In this document: positions 26,347-34,847 of the stretch, in pieces
Numbering within the stretch: position 1 is the first letter of the stretch
Layout of the letters: each line of letters begins with the position of its first letter
Assembly (NCBI RefSeq): GCF_000292525.1
Contig: NZ_AEYF01000013.1
Span: 36,796-100,795 of the forward strand
From: Rhizobium sp. CCGE 510
GTDB taxonomy: Bacteria > Pseudomonadota > Alphaproteobacteria > Rhizobiales > Rhizobiaceae
Reading direction: 5' to 3'
Length of the DNA: 64,000 bases
Program-made: the position numbers and the translations under genes
The notes under the pieces: model-generated
Database searches by the model: none
What the model saw: the letters and a program-made list of their open reading frames with translations, nothing else
Told to the model about the DNA's origin: nothing

Positions 26347-27384
26347 TCACGCGGGCTCATAGGGAACGTTTATGTCGGGCGACCTGGCCATCCAGCCCGG
26401 AACCGGCAGCCCCTTCGATGTCAGGAAATCCGGGTTGAAGAGCTTCGACTGATAGCGGTTGCCGTAGTCGCAGAGGATGGTCACCACGGTGTGACCGGGT
26501 CCGAGATCCCGGGCGAGATTGACCGCGCCGGCAATGTTGATTGCTGTCGAGCCGCCAAGGCAGAGGCCCTCGTTTTCGACGAGATCGAAAAGATAGGGAA
26601 GCGCTTCGGCATCGGACACCCGATACGAAAAATCGGGGGTGAAGCCTTCGAGATTGGCCGTGATGCGGCCCTGGCCGATGCCCTCGGTGATCGAGGAGCC
26701 CTCGGATTTCAACGTGCCGTTCTGGTAGAATTCATAGAGAGCGGCGCCGTCGGGATCGGCGATGCCAATCCTGATGTCTGCGTTGAAAGCCTTCAGGCCA
26801 GCGGCGACACCTGCCAGCGTGCCGCCGGAGCCGACCGAGCAGATGAAGCCGTCGATCTTGCCGTCGGTATCCTTCCAGATTTCTCGGGAGGTCGTTTCGA
26901 CATGTGCCTGGCGATTGGCGACGTTGTCGAACTGGTTTGCCCAGATCGCCCCATTCGCTTCGGTCTTCGCCAACTGCTCGGCGAGCCGCCCGGAGACCTT
27001 CACGTAGTTGTTCGGGTTCTTGTAGGGAACGGCAGGCACTTCGACGAGTTCGGCGCCGAGCAGTTTCAGCGCGTCCTTCTTTTCCTGGCTCTGTGTTTCC
27101 GGGATGACGATGACGGTGCGGTAGCCGAGCGCCTTGGCGACCAGCGTCAGCCCGATGCCGGTGTTGCCGGCCGTGCCTTCGACGATGACGCCGCCGGGCC
27201 GAAGCAAGCCCTTCCGCTCTGCATCACGGATGATGTATAGCGCGGCGCGATCCTTCACCGACTGGCCGGGGTTCAGAAACTCCGCCTTGCCGAGAATGGT
27301 GCAGCCGGTCGCAGCCGACGCGCCCTTGAGTTTGATCAGGGGCGTGTTGCCGATGGCTTCGAGGACGGAAGGGTGGAAGGTCAT
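26347..27384 (-). CDS. cysK: Cysteine synthase A-type enzyme
   Basis: PLP-dependent O-acetylserine sulfhydrylase making cysteine from sulfide. The PLP lysine is in PGQSVKDRAA near residue 45 and the phosphate loop is VGSGGTLAG near residue 185. The substrate loop reads TAGNTG instead of the common TSGNTG, a variation seen in the longer CysK-like group. With 345 residues it is longer than E. coli CysK (323). First gene of the minus-strand run with alaX, sseA and the acetyltransferase. Could also accept other sulfur donors. Confidence 0.88.
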   Translation of the reverse strand: MTFHPSVLEAIGNTPLIKLKGASAATGCTILGKAEFLNPGQSVKDRAALYIIRDAERKGLLRPGGVIVEGTAGNTGIGLTLVAKALGYRTVIVIPETQSQEKKDALKLLGAELVEVPAVPYKNPNNYVKVSGRLAEQLAKTEANGAIWANQFDNVANRQAHVETTSREIWKDTDGKIDGFICSVGSGGTLAGVAAGLKAFNADIRIGIADPDGAALYEFYQNGTLKSEGSSITEGIGQGRITANLEGFTPDFSYRVSDAEALPYLFDLVENEGLCLGGSTAINIAGAVNLARDLGPGHTVVTILCDYGNRYQSKLFNPDFLTSKGLPVPGWMARSPDINVPYEPA

Positions 27385-27544
27385 GGAATCTGCCTCTATT
27401 CGAACTCTTACTTTAGGAACGGTCTTTTCCCTTCACAAGGCTGAGTTGGCAAGAAATGCTATTCCACGCCTCTGTCGCAGACGATAAAATTTGGCTTTCT
27501 GCTCCCGAAATGGTGCATGGCCGGCGATACCGCCATGTTCGGGG

Positions 27545-27574
27545 TGATCCGAAGATTGACTTTCCCCGTACGGA
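27545..27574 (+). promoter_or_regulatory. Candidate RpoE/ChrR-type ECF promoter
   Basis: TGATCC (27545-27550), an 18-base spacer and TACGGA (27569-27574) precede the ChrR-like gene. The -35 element and spacing match the group of ECF promoters used in the singlet-oxygen response of Rhodobacter. The same arrangement is found upstream of the photolyase gene. Confidence 0.5.
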
Positions 27575-27610
27575 TGACGACAAAGCGAAAACGGAGCGCG
27601 GCAACGGGGC

Positions 27611-28270
27611 GTGACCGAAACCCATATGGTTCACGAACAGATCGACACGATCGATGCATTGATGGCGCAATATGTCGCCGGCTCCTTGCCCGAGCCGGCA
27701 CGTGCGCTGGTGCAGGCTCATCTCGAAATGAGACCGGACAATCGCAGCCTGGTAAACAGCCTCGAACTGCTGGCCGGCGAAGCCCTGGAGAACCTGGCTG
27801 AAGCCGCCATTGCCGATCGCGACCGGCGGCTTGCGGCAATCTTTTCTTCCGCGTCTCTCCTCTCGGCGCCACGGGCGCCGTCACGGCCGCGAAACGCGCT
27901 GTTTCCCCAAGCGTTGCGTGATCTCGTCGGCTTCGAAGTCGAGGATGTGCCCTGGCGCAAGCGCTTGCCGGGTTTCAAGGAATATTGCCTCGATATGGAC
28001 GGCTGCGAGGTCAACCTGATGTGGATCCGCGCGGGCCGCGCCTTGCCGGCGCATACCCACAAAGGCATGGAACTGATCCTCATCCTCGACGGCGCCTTCA
28101 ACGATGAACGCGGGCGCTTCGGCCCCGGCGATATCTCCATTGCCGACGAGACGGTCGACCATCGGCCGGTCGCCGAAAAAGACAGGCCTTGCATCGCCTT
28201 TGCCGTTTCGGACGGGCCGGTCAGGCTGACGGGATCCTTTCGTCAGATGATCGGCGACCTGATCGGCTGA
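27611..28270 (+). CDS. ChrR-like anti-sigma/cupin protein with degenerate zinc domain
   Basis: A 219-residue protein laid out like ChrR, the anti-sigma factor of the singlet-oxygen sigma RpoE: an N-terminal helical domain (DALMAQYVAGSLPEPARALV) and a C-terminal cupin. The cupin keeps HTH (148-150), E154 and H184, so it can bind metal. In the N-terminal domain the usual H-x3-C-x2-C zinc site is replaced: AHLEMRPDN keeps the His but lacks both Cys. It may therefore not bind a sigma factor like ChrR. It could be the accessory ChrR homologue encoded beside cfaA in Rhodobacter. GTG 27611 is taken as start; ATG 27626 is possible. An SDR gene follows. Confidence 0.8.
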   Translation: MTETHMVHEQIDTIDALMAQYVAGSLPEPARALVQAHLEMRPDNRSLVNSLELLAGEALENLAEAAIADRDRRLAAIFSSASLLSAPRAPSRPRNALFPQALRDLVGFEVEDVPWRKRLPGFKEYCLDMDGCEVNLMWIRAGRALPAHTHKGMELILILDGAFNDERGRFGPGDISIADETVDHRPVAEKDRPCIAFAVSDGPVRLTGSFRQMIGDLIG

Positions 28271-28370
28271 AAGCAGCCACAATGGTGTGATAGAGCCATA
28301 AATCCGGGAGCAGCAGAAACTTCCGGAGCTGTTTTTCGTGTTTAGTCAGGCAGAGCCGGAGGAAGATGTC

Positions 28371-29204
28371 ATGCGTGATTTCGTCGCCCGTCCCGAACAT
28401 GGAATCGTCTGGATCACCGGGGCGAGCTCCGGGATCGGCCGAGCGCTGGCGCTGAAGCTCGCGGACGAAGGATACAAGGTCGCCGTCACCGCCAGAAGCC
28501 ACGAAAAACTGGTTGAGCTGCAGGCGGAGGCCAGCGATCTTTCCGGCAGCATCGTCGTTCTCGACGGTGACGTCACCGATGCCGAGGACATGGAACATGT
28601 CATGGCCTCCATCGAATATGAACACGGCACGCTCGCCATGGCCATCTTCAATGCCGGCATCTACCTCCCGGTCCATGCCGAGGATCTGAACCGCGCCGAT
28701 TTCGAGAAAAGCTTTGCCGTCAATCTTTCCGGCGTCGTCAACTGTCTGCTGCCGGCAATCGGCCACATGAAGGCGAAAGGGCAGGGACAGATCGCCATCG
28801 TCTCCTCCGTCACCGGCTATGGCGGCCTGCCGACGGGTGCTGCCTACGGCGCCACCAAGGCGGCGCTGATCAATATGGCCGAAAGCCTGAAATTCGATCT
28901 CGACAAAATGGGTATCCGCATCCAGCTCGTCAGCCCGGGCTTTGTCGACACGCCGGCGACGCGAAAGAATGCCTTCCCAATGCCGGCCCTGGTGTCGGTC
29001 GAGGAGGCCGCCCGGCAGATTGCTGCCGGGTTGAAATCGCAGGCCTTCGAGATCACGTTCCCGAAGCGCTTCACCACCATGCTGAAGCTGGCGCGTATGC
29101 TCCCCTATGGCGCTTATTTCACGCTGGTGAACCGTGTGACCGGCTGGCGGGAACGGCCGTCCTCGACTGGTCACCATCCAGTGACGCCGCATCCGGCGGA
29201 ATGA
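28371..29204 (+). CDS. Short-chain dehydrogenase/reductase of stress island
   Basis: A 277-residue SDR: cofactor loop TGASSGIGRA near residue 18, NAGIY near 93, catalytic SSVTGYGG and YGATK near 158. The N-terminus MRDFVARPEHGIVW and the C-terminal membrane-like stretch TMLKLARMLPYGAYFTLVNR are typical of the SDR found beside ChrR-like and cfa genes. ATG at 28371 has GGAGGAAG upstream. It lies 100 bp after the ChrR-like gene and ends directly against the cfa stop. Substrate unknown. Confidence 0.87.
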   Translation: MRDFVARPEHGIVWITGASSGIGRALALKLADEGYKVAVTARSHEKLVELQAEASDLSGSIVVLDGDVTDAEDMEHVMASIEYEHGTLAMAIFNAGIYLPVHAEDLNRADFEKSFAVNLSGVVNCLLPAIGHMKAKGQGQIAIVSSVTGYGGLPTGAAYGATKAALINMAESLKFDLDKMGIRIQLVSPGFVDTPATRKNAFPMPALVSVEEAARQIAAGLKSQAFEITFPKRFTTMLKLARMLPYGAYFTLVNRVTGWRERPSSTGHHPVTPHPAE

Positions 29205-30464
29205 TCAACGGCGCGAGAAAACGACCTGGCGCACATCGATATTGCGGGCGCGGAAACCCGCTTCGCAATAGAACAGATAGAATTCCCAGAGCCGCTTGAA
29301 ACGCTCGTCGAAGCCCATCGGGCGGATGCGTTCCCAGACCGACCAGAAACGCTCGCGCCATTCGGCCAAAGTGCGGGCATAGTCGAGCCCGAAGCCGAAA
29401 TCCTTGACCAGCGACAAATCGACCTTACCGGCGAGCTCGGCCAGATGGTTGCGCGTCGGCAGCATGCCGCCGGGAAAGACGTATTTCTGGATGAAGTCGG
29501 GATTGCTGCGATACTGGTCAAACGATTCAGGGCTGATGGTGATGATCTGCAGGCCGGCCTTGCCGCCCGGTTTAAGACATTGTCTGAGTTTGGAGAAATA
29601 GGACGGCCAGTATTTCTCGCCGACCGCTTCGAACATCTCGATCGAGACGATCCGGTCGTAGAGCCCGGTTTCGTCGCGGTAATCCTGGAAGCGAAATTCG
29701 ACGCGGTCGCCGAGACCGGCCTTGCGGATGCGCTCCTCGGCAAAGGCAAGTTGCTCGCGGCTGATCGTCAACCCGGTCACCTTGCAGTTCAGCTCGCCTG
29801 CTGCGAATTCGGCAAAACCGCCCCAGCCGCAGCCGATCTCCAGTACGTGATCCCCGGGCCTGATGCCGGTCGCCTCGGCGAGCGCGCGGTATTTGGCATT
29901 CTGTGCCGATTGCAGATCGTTGGCGCCCGTCGAATAGAGTGCCGAGGAATAGGTCATGCTTGGATCGAGCCATTGCCTGTAGAAATCGTTGCCGAGATCG
30001 TAATGGGCGGAAATATTGCGCTTCGAGCCCATCTTCGTATTGGTGTTCATCCAATGGCGGACGCGCTCGAAGAGGCGGCCGAGGCCGCCCTTGCCATGCG
30101 CATAGCTGAAGGCGGCCTCGCCATTGACCAGAAAGAGTTCGAGGAAGGCGGCGATGTCCGGGCTGTCCCAGTCGCCGTCCATATAGGTCTCGGCGACCCC
30201 GATCGTGCCGCTCGTCAGTGCCCGATAGGCCAGGTTCCAGTTGTGGAGGCTGAGCGCCGCCTTTGGTCCGGCCTTCTTGCCTTCGACCAGCAGCCTGCGG
30301 CCGTCGGGGAGGGTAACGGCTAGCGAACCGTGCTGCATGTGCAGAAGTCCACGCACAGCCAGCTTTGCCTTGAAGGGCAGACCCTTCACCATCCGGGACA
30401 TGTTTTCGGCCGTCAGCGTCACCGCGTCCCGAGCCAGCAGATTCCAGTCCTGCGCCTTGCTCAT
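29205..30464 (-). CDS. cfa: Cyclopropane-fatty-acyl-phospholipid synthase
   Basis: Methylates cis double bonds of membrane phospholipids using SAM. The 419-residue protein has the SAM site VLEIGCGWGGFAEFA near residue 207, the preceding ISAHYDLGNDFYRQWLDPSM substrate/active region and the FPGGMLPT segment near residue 345, as in CFA synthases. ATG at 30464 has a very strong AGGAGGAGAG site. It follows DUF1365 by 181 bp, a gap filled by a dispersed repeat. In Rhodobacter the homologue belongs to the singlet-oxygen regulon. Confidence 0.94.
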   Translation of the reverse strand: MSKAQDWNLLARDAVTLTAENMSRMVKGLPFKAKLAVRGLLHMQHGSLAVTLPDGRRLLVEGKKAGPKAALSLHNWNLAYRALTSGTIGVAETYMDGDWDSPDIAAFLELFLVNGEAAFSYAHGKGGLGRLFERVRHWMNTNTKMGSKRNISAHYDLGNDFYRQWLDPSMTYSSALYSTGANDLQSAQNAKYRALAEATGIRPGDHVLEIGCGWGGFAEFAAGELNCKVTGLTISREQLAFAEERIRKAGLGDRVEFRFQDYRDETGLYDRIVSIEMFEAVGEKYWPSYFSKLRQCLKPGGKAGLQIITISPESFDQYRSNPDFIQKYVFPGGMLPTRNHLAELAGKVDLSLVKDFGFGLDYARTLAEWRERFWSVWERIRPMGFDERFKRLWEFYLFYCEAGFRARNIDVRQVVFSRR

Positions 30465-30560
30465 CTCTCCTCCTCCTTCTCCTGCATTTTCTTGCCGGTT
30501 AGGGACGACGAAGCACCCGTGATGATACGCGTGGCCGCCCCCCGGCCATTGCATCGAAGG

Positions 30561-30640
30561 CTACTGCATAATTCCTGAAATCGAAACCGATTTAGCAGTT
30601 CAAAATACAAGAGGGTCCTTTGCGCCGGTGCACGGCGCTG
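30561..30640 (+). repeat. Dispersed intergenic repeat, second copy
   Basis: TACTGCATAATTCCTGAAAT, CGAAACCGATTTAGCAG, TTCAAAATACA and GGGTCCTTTGCGCCGG then CGGCGCTG run in the same order as the copy at 21405-21513. It sits inside the DUF1365-cfa spacer, so it is probably transcribed within that operon. Confidence 0.55.
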
Positions 30641-30645
30641 GCATA

Positions 30646-31497
30646 TCATTCCGCCGCTTCCGCAAGCGGGCGGGGCCGGTGGACGCTGACTGCAGGCGGA
30701 GGCGGTGGGCGCCGGATATAGCGCGCGCCCTTCAGCCACAATTTCAACGCCTCCCAATAGATACCGGCAACGATCTTGAAGGTGAGGAAGGGGATGCGCG
30801 CTGTCAGCGTGAGCAACGAGGCGCCGCTCAACGGCACCTGCCGTCCGGAAAACGTCGCCGAGAAAAGCGGGCCTTCATTGTCGTTTTCGAGGATGCGCCA
30901 GCGGATTTCGCCACCAGGCGGCAGCATGCGGAAATGATAACGCGCCGCCATGCCGATGAAGGGCGAGACGTGGAAGAGTTTGTCGCAGCTTTGCCGAAGC
31001 CCGCTTTCCGACATCTCGCCGTGGCTTACGGGACAGACATAGCTATGCCGCTCGCCGAAAGTATTGCGCACCTCGTAGATCATGGCGACGAGCGCGCCGC
31101 CGGCATCATAGGCGTGATAGACTGAGAGCGGATTGAAGACATAGCCGAAAATGCGGGGATAACAGACGAGCAGGATCCTGTTCGCGCGGTCGAGCCCCGC
31201 CTCAGCGAGCAGCCGGTCGACATAAGCGCGCAGCGACGCGCTCCCGGTATCGGCATGGTCCTTTTCATGAAACGACACGAGATTGCGCCGGTTGACGGAA
31301 AACAGCCTCGACTTCAGGTCGGCGTCATCGAGCCGATCGAGATCGACGAGCAGCGAGAAGACACGGTAGTGGAAGCGGTTGCCGAACGGTCTCATCCGTT
31401 GATGCATGATCTGGCCGACATAAAGCGCTGCCGCGGCATCCGGTGGAGGCCCGTTGGCTTCAGCGTTCATGCCACGTCTATTGTCGCGCCCTGTCAT
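30646..31497 (-). CDS. DUF1365-family protein
   Basis: A 283-residue DUF1365 protein: YVGQIMHQRMRPFGNRFHYR near the start, LVCYPRIFGYVFNPLSVYHA near residue 105, then FGERHSYVCPV and KLFHVSPFIGM. It starts with ATG 31497 overlapping the stop of the FAD gene by ATGA, a sign of translational coupling. The same gene order (FAD oxidoreductase, DUF1365, cfa) is widespread, and the set is thought to modify fatty acids, possibly giving furan or related products in alphaproteobacteria. Exact chemistry is unknown. Confidence 0.88.
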   Translation of the reverse strand: MTGRDNRRGMNAEANGPPPDAAAALYVGQIMHQRMRPFGNRFHYRVFSLLVDLDRLDDADLKSRLFSVNRRNLVSFHEKDHADTGSASLRAYVDRLLAEAGLDRANRILLVCYPRIFGYVFNPLSVYHAYDAGGALVAMIYEVRNTFGERHSYVCPVSHGEMSESGLRQSCDKLFHVSPFIGMAARYHFRMLPPGGEIRWRILENDNEGPLFSATFSGRQVPLSGASLLTLTARIPFLTFKIVAGIYWEALKLWLKGARYIRRPPPPPAVSVHRPRPLAEAAE

Positions 31498-32825
31498 GTC
31501 GCCACGTCCGGTTGAGATGCCCAGGTTCGGGCCGTCCGCCACGGTATGATGCCGCCCAAGGCTTCTGCCGCCGCCAGACCGGAAACGAGGCCGTCCTCAT
31601 GGAAGCCGTATCCCATCCAGGCGCCGGCGAAATGGCAATTGTTGTGTCCCTGAATGGTGTCAAGCGCCCGCTGGGCGGCCATGGCGTCCGCCGAGAACTG
31701 CGGATGTTCGTAGGTGAATTCGGCAAACACCTTGTGGGGGGCGGGCTCCCGGTCGGGATTGAGGGTCACGAACAGCGGGAATTTCTCGTCGATGCCCTGC
31801 AACCGGTTCATCCAGTAGGTGACGGCGACATCCGCCTTTCCATCATCGTGGCTGGAGCGCAGATAGTTCCATGAAGCCCAAACCTTGCGCCGTTGCGGCA
31901 TCATCGATTGGTCGCGGTGCAGCACGACACGGTTCGGCTGATAAGGAATGGCGGCGAGCAGCCTGCCTTCTCGATCGGTGGCATCGGTGAGTAGCCGTGC
32001 CGCCTGATCGCTGTGGCAGGCGAAGATCACCTTGTCGAACAGGCATTCGCCGCCGGTCTCGCCGATGATCGTCACGCCGCGCTCAGAGCGGATGACGCTG
32101 CGCACACCGCAGGAAAGTTTCACCCGCTCGCCGAGCGGTCGAAGCAGCCGGTCGAGATAGGTGCGGCTGCCGCCGGTCACCGTCCGCCATTGGTGTTGCC
32201 GGCGGTAGATCAGCCGGTGATTGTCGAAGAAATTAACGAAATGCTCGGCCGGAAACTGCAGCATGCGGGCGGACGGTGTCGACCAGATCGCCGCGGCCAT
32301 CGGCACGAGATAGTTGTTGGTGAAGCCGGGCGAAAAGCCGCGCCAGTCGAGATAATCGCCGATGGAGCGCGAGGCGAGATGGCCGGCGGCCCGGTCTTCG
32401 AGGCAGGTACGGTTGAAGCGCAGGATCTCGCGGATCATCCACAGGAACGACGGCCGGAGCAGGTTGCGTTTTTGCGCGAAGATCGAGGATAGTCCGCCGC
32501 CGCTCCATTCCAGCCTGCCGCGGTCGAGCGAGAGCGAAAAGCTCATATCGCTTGCATGCGTGGCAATGCCGAGCTCGGCAAACAGCGCCGTCAAATTGGG
32601 GTAATTCTGTTCGTTGTAGACGATGAAGCCGGTATCGACAGCAATCTGAACGCCATTGTAATCGACGTCGACCGTCGCCGTATGCCCGCCCGCCCGCGCT
32701 TGGCTTTCGTAGAGCGTTACGTCGTGCACCTGATACAGCGCCCAGGCTGCCGAAGCGCCTGATATGCCCGAGCCGATGATGGCGATCTTCAGCCGGCGCG
32801 GAGCGGGACGGACATGCGCGTTCAT
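31494..32825 (-). CDS. FAD-dependent amine-oxidase-like oxidoreductase
   Basis: A 443-residue flavoprotein. The FAD loop IGSGISGASAAWAL is at residue 17, followed by the glutamate at the end of strand 2 (TLYESQARAGGHTATVD), and the C-terminal FAD contact is FAGAWMGYGFHEDGLVSGL. It overlaps the photolyase stop by ATGA upstream and the DUF1365 start downstream, so phr, this gene and DUF1365 are translated as a coupled unit. Homologues in singlet-oxygen regulons are annotated as amine oxidase; a role in fatty-acid modification with Cfa and DUF1365 is more likely. Confidence 0.88.
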   Translation of the reverse strand: MNAHVRPAPRRLKIAIIGSGISGASAAWALYQVHDVTLYESQARAGGHTATVDVDYNGVQIAVDTGFIVYNEQNYPNLTALFAELGIATHASDMSFSLSLDRGRLEWSGGGLSSIFAQKRNLLRPSFLWMIREILRFNRTCLEDRAAGHLASRSIGDYLDWRGFSPGFTNNYLVPMAAAIWSTPSARMLQFPAEHFVNFFDNHRLIYRRQHQWRTVTGGSRTYLDRLLRPLGERVKLSCGVRSVIRSERGVTIIGETGGECLFDKVIFACHSDQAARLLTDATDREGRLLAAIPYQPNRVVLHRDQSMMPQRRKVWASWNYLRSSHDDGKADVAVTYWMNRLQGIDEKFPLFVTLNPDREPAPHKVFAEFTYEHPQFSADAMAAQRALDTIQGHNNCHFAGAWMGYGFHEDGLVSGLAAAEALGGIIPWRTARTWASQPDVAT

Positions 32826-34273
32826 GCGGCATCTCTCATGGCGTTGTAGGCGGCGAGCGCCCGGTTGCGGGCGCTCTTATGGTCGACGATCGGTTTCGGA
32901 TAGGTTTGGCCGAGTGTGATGCCGGCCTCGTCGAGCACGCTCTTCGGCGCCTCGAATGGCCGGTGGATGTATTTTGCCCCAAGACGCTGAAGCTCCGGTA
33001 CATGAGCCCTGACATAGTCACCGTCGGGATCGAAGGTCTCGCCCTGCAGCACCGGGTTGAAGATGCGGAAGAACGGCGAGGCATCGGCTCCCGAGCCCGC
33101 CACCCATTGCCAGCTTGCTGCGTTGTTGGCGGGATCGGCATCAACAAGCGTGTCGCGAAACCAGGCCTCGCCGCGTCGCCAATCGATCATCAGGTCCTTG
33201 ATCAGGAAGGAGCCGACGATCATCCGGACGCGATTGTGCATCCAGCCATGGCGCCAGAGCTGGCGCATGCCGGCATCGACGATCGGATAGCCGGTCATGC
33301 CGCGGCACCATGCCTTGAAATCGTCGCCGTCGTTGCGCCATTCGAAGCCGTCGAAACGATCGTTCCAGTTGGCCGAGGCAAGACGTGGGAAATGGAACAA
33401 CAGGTGATAGGAAAATTCGCGCCAGGCGATTTCCTTGCGGAAATGCACGATATCGGTCGCCGGCACCCGGCTCGACAGGCCGCGTGTCGCATCCCAGATG
33501 CGGGCAGGGGAGATCTCGCCGAGCGCCAGATGCGGCGACAGCATCGACGTCGCCGGTTTGGCAGGATAGTCGCGGTTTTGCTTGTAACCGTCGAGCGCGT
33601 CCTCGACGAAAACACCAAGCTTCTCCTGAGCGCCTTCTTCGCCGGGTGTCCATAGATCAGCGAAATCACCTGCCCAATCCGGCTTCGTCGGCAGCAGATT
33701 CCAGCTCTCCAGCTTTTCCGATTTCGGAAGTTGTGATGCCAGGAGCAGTTTCGCCGGGGCTTCCACCGGTCGCCCTGGTTCGCCGGCGCCCTCCAGCGCG
33801 CGCCAGAATGGTGTATAGACACGATAGGGCGTGCCGCTGCCGGTCATCAGAAGGGAAGGTTCGTGCAGCAATTGGCCGCCGAAGCTTCTCGCCTCGATCG
33901 CCTGCTGTTCCAACTCGTGCTTGATACGGCTGTCGATGGAAATTCCGGATGGATCATAGCGCCGGTTCCAGAAGACGGCCTCGGCACCACTCTCCCTGAT
34001 CAAGGCGCAGAGCACCTCGAGCGCCCCGCCGCTTGAAAGCACCAGCCGTCCCTGCCGCTTGCGCAGCGACTCGTCCAGCGCCTTCAGGGAATGATGCAGC
34101 CACCAGGCCTGCGCGGCACCGAGTGCACCGGTGCCTGCCGCCTCCGGCTCTCTTAGATAGAGGGGGATGATTGGCCGCCCGGAGCGATGGGCAGCGTCGA
34201 CAGCCTGGTTGTCATCAAGGCGCAAGTCCTTGCGAAACCAGAGGATAACCGGTTTTTCCGCGTCCTTTGCCAA
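32822..34273 (-). CDS. phrB: Deoxyribodipyrimidine photolyase
   Basis: Light-driven repair of pyrimidine dimers, with FAD and an antenna cofactor. The 483-residue protein starts VILWFRKDLRLDDN after a short lead and has the FAD-binding region with WREFSYHLLFHFPRL, MRQLWRHGWMHNRVRM and NNAASWQWVAGSGADASPFF, as in class I CPD photolyases. No ATG fits. TTG at 34273 has GGAG nine bases upstream, while the TTG at 34303 overlaps the promoter -10, so 34273 is preferred. First gene of the coupled phr-FAD-DUF1365(-cfa) unit. Confidence 0.92.
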   Translation of the reverse strand: MAKDAEKPVILWFRKDLRLDDNQAVDAAHRSGRPIIPLYLREPEAAGTGALGAAQAWWLHHSLKALDESLRKRQGRLVLSSGGALEVLCALIRESGAEAVFWNRRYDPSGISIDSRIKHELEQQAIEARSFGGQLLHEPSLLMTGSGTPYRVYTPFWRALEGAGEPGRPVEAPAKLLLASQLPKSEKLESWNLLPTKPDWAGDFADLWTPGEEGAQEKLGVFVEDALDGYKQNRDYPAKPATSMLSPHLALGEISPARIWDATRGLSSRVPATDIVHFRKEIAWREFSYHLLFHFPRLASANWNDRFDGFEWRNDGDDFKAWCRGMTGYPIVDAGMRQLWRHGWMHNRVRMIVGSFLIKDLMIDWRRGEAWFRDTLVDADPANNAASWQWVAGSGADASPFFRIFNPVLQGETFDPDGDYVRAHVPELQRLGAKYIHRPFEAPKSVLDEAGITLGQTYPKPIVDHKSARNRALAAYNAMRDAA

Positions 34274-34303
34274 TGAAGCCGTCTCCGCGCGTGTACTTTT
34301 CAA

Positions 34304-34333
34304 CTGCTACGGATCTACGGAATGGCCGGATCA
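34304..34333 (-). promoter_or_regulatory. Candidate RpoE/ChrR-type ECF promoter of phrB
   Basis: On the minus strand TGATCC (34333-34328), an 18-base spacer and TAGCAG (34309-34304). Spacing and -35 are identical to those upstream of the ChrR-like gene. Transcription would begin near 34297, downstream of the TTG at 34303. Confidence 0.5.
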
Positions 34334-34376
34334 AGAGTTTCATCGGGGGGAAAAGTTTTATGGCGCGGAGATATGA

Positions 34377-34402
34377 AAAAGGCCGGCGTGAACCGGCCTT
34401 TT
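34377..34402 (-). terminator. Bidirectional-type terminator hairpin
   Basis: Perfect 10-bp stem AAAAGGCCGG (34377-34386) with CCGGCCTTTT (34393-34402), loop CGTGAA. It lies 50 bases after the stop of the exported-protein gene at 34454 and separates that gene from the phrB promoter. Confidence 0.8.
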
Positions 34403-34453
34403 CCAAGCGTGGCGCAAATTTGTGCGACATGCTCAGAGTGGAAGCCTGTGCGC

Positions 34454-34780
34454 TTAATTGTCGTATTCGCGGCAGGCTTCACTGATCGATGCGCCGCTCT
34501 GGCCGCCGCGGGTGTCGACGCCGGACATCTGCTGCGGCATGCCGGGGCATTCCATTGTCTGCGGCTGTCCGATACTCTGTGTCGTCATCGGATCGACCGG
34601 CGACACGGGTACCGGCCGCATGCCATTGTCATTATTGGTGTAATCGGATGAATAGCTACCCGAACTCTGATCGGTGGAGCCGCCATTCGTCGGTCCGATT
34701 GGATCGGGATTAGACTGGGCAAAGGCCGAGGATGCCATGCCGATCACGAGTAGCGAAGCGGCAATAAGGGATTTGGTCAT
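34454..34780 (-). CDS. Small exported protein, general-stress candidate
   Basis: A 108-residue protein with a clean signal peptide (MTKSLIAASLLVIGMASSAF, cut after AFA near residue 21). The mature chain is low-complexity, rich in S, G, N, P and Q (GPTNGGSTDQSSGSYSSDY), with two cysteines. ATG at 34780 has AGGAGG nine bases upstream. A GGAAC-N18-TT promoter lies 43-67 bases before the start, which suggests control by the general stress sigma factor. Function unknown. Confidence 0.8.
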   Translation of the reverse strand: MTKSLIAASLLVIGMASSAFAQSNPDPIGPTNGGSTDQSSGSYSSDYTNNDNGMRPVPVSPVDPMTTQSIGQPQTMECPGMPQQMSGVDTRGGQSGASISEACREYDN

Positions 34781-34822
34781 AAGATATCCTCCTTGGATTT
34801 TCATCTTGGATGACCAGGGGGT

Positions 34823-34847
34823 AACTGCAGGGTGGAATCCTTGTTCC
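34823..34847 (-). promoter_or_regulatory. Candidate EcfG/RpoE2 promoter
   Basis: On the minus strand GGAAC (34847-34843), 18 bases, TT (34824-34823), matching the GGAAC-N18-TT pattern known for the alphaproteobacterial general stress sigma. It is placed correctly for the exported-protein gene starting at 34780. Confidence 0.5.

Noticed and set aside
34303..34303. TTG at 34303 as photolyase start
   Set aside because: It overlaps the -10 of the proposed promoter and has no ribosome binding site; TTG at 34273 has GGAG nine bases upstream.
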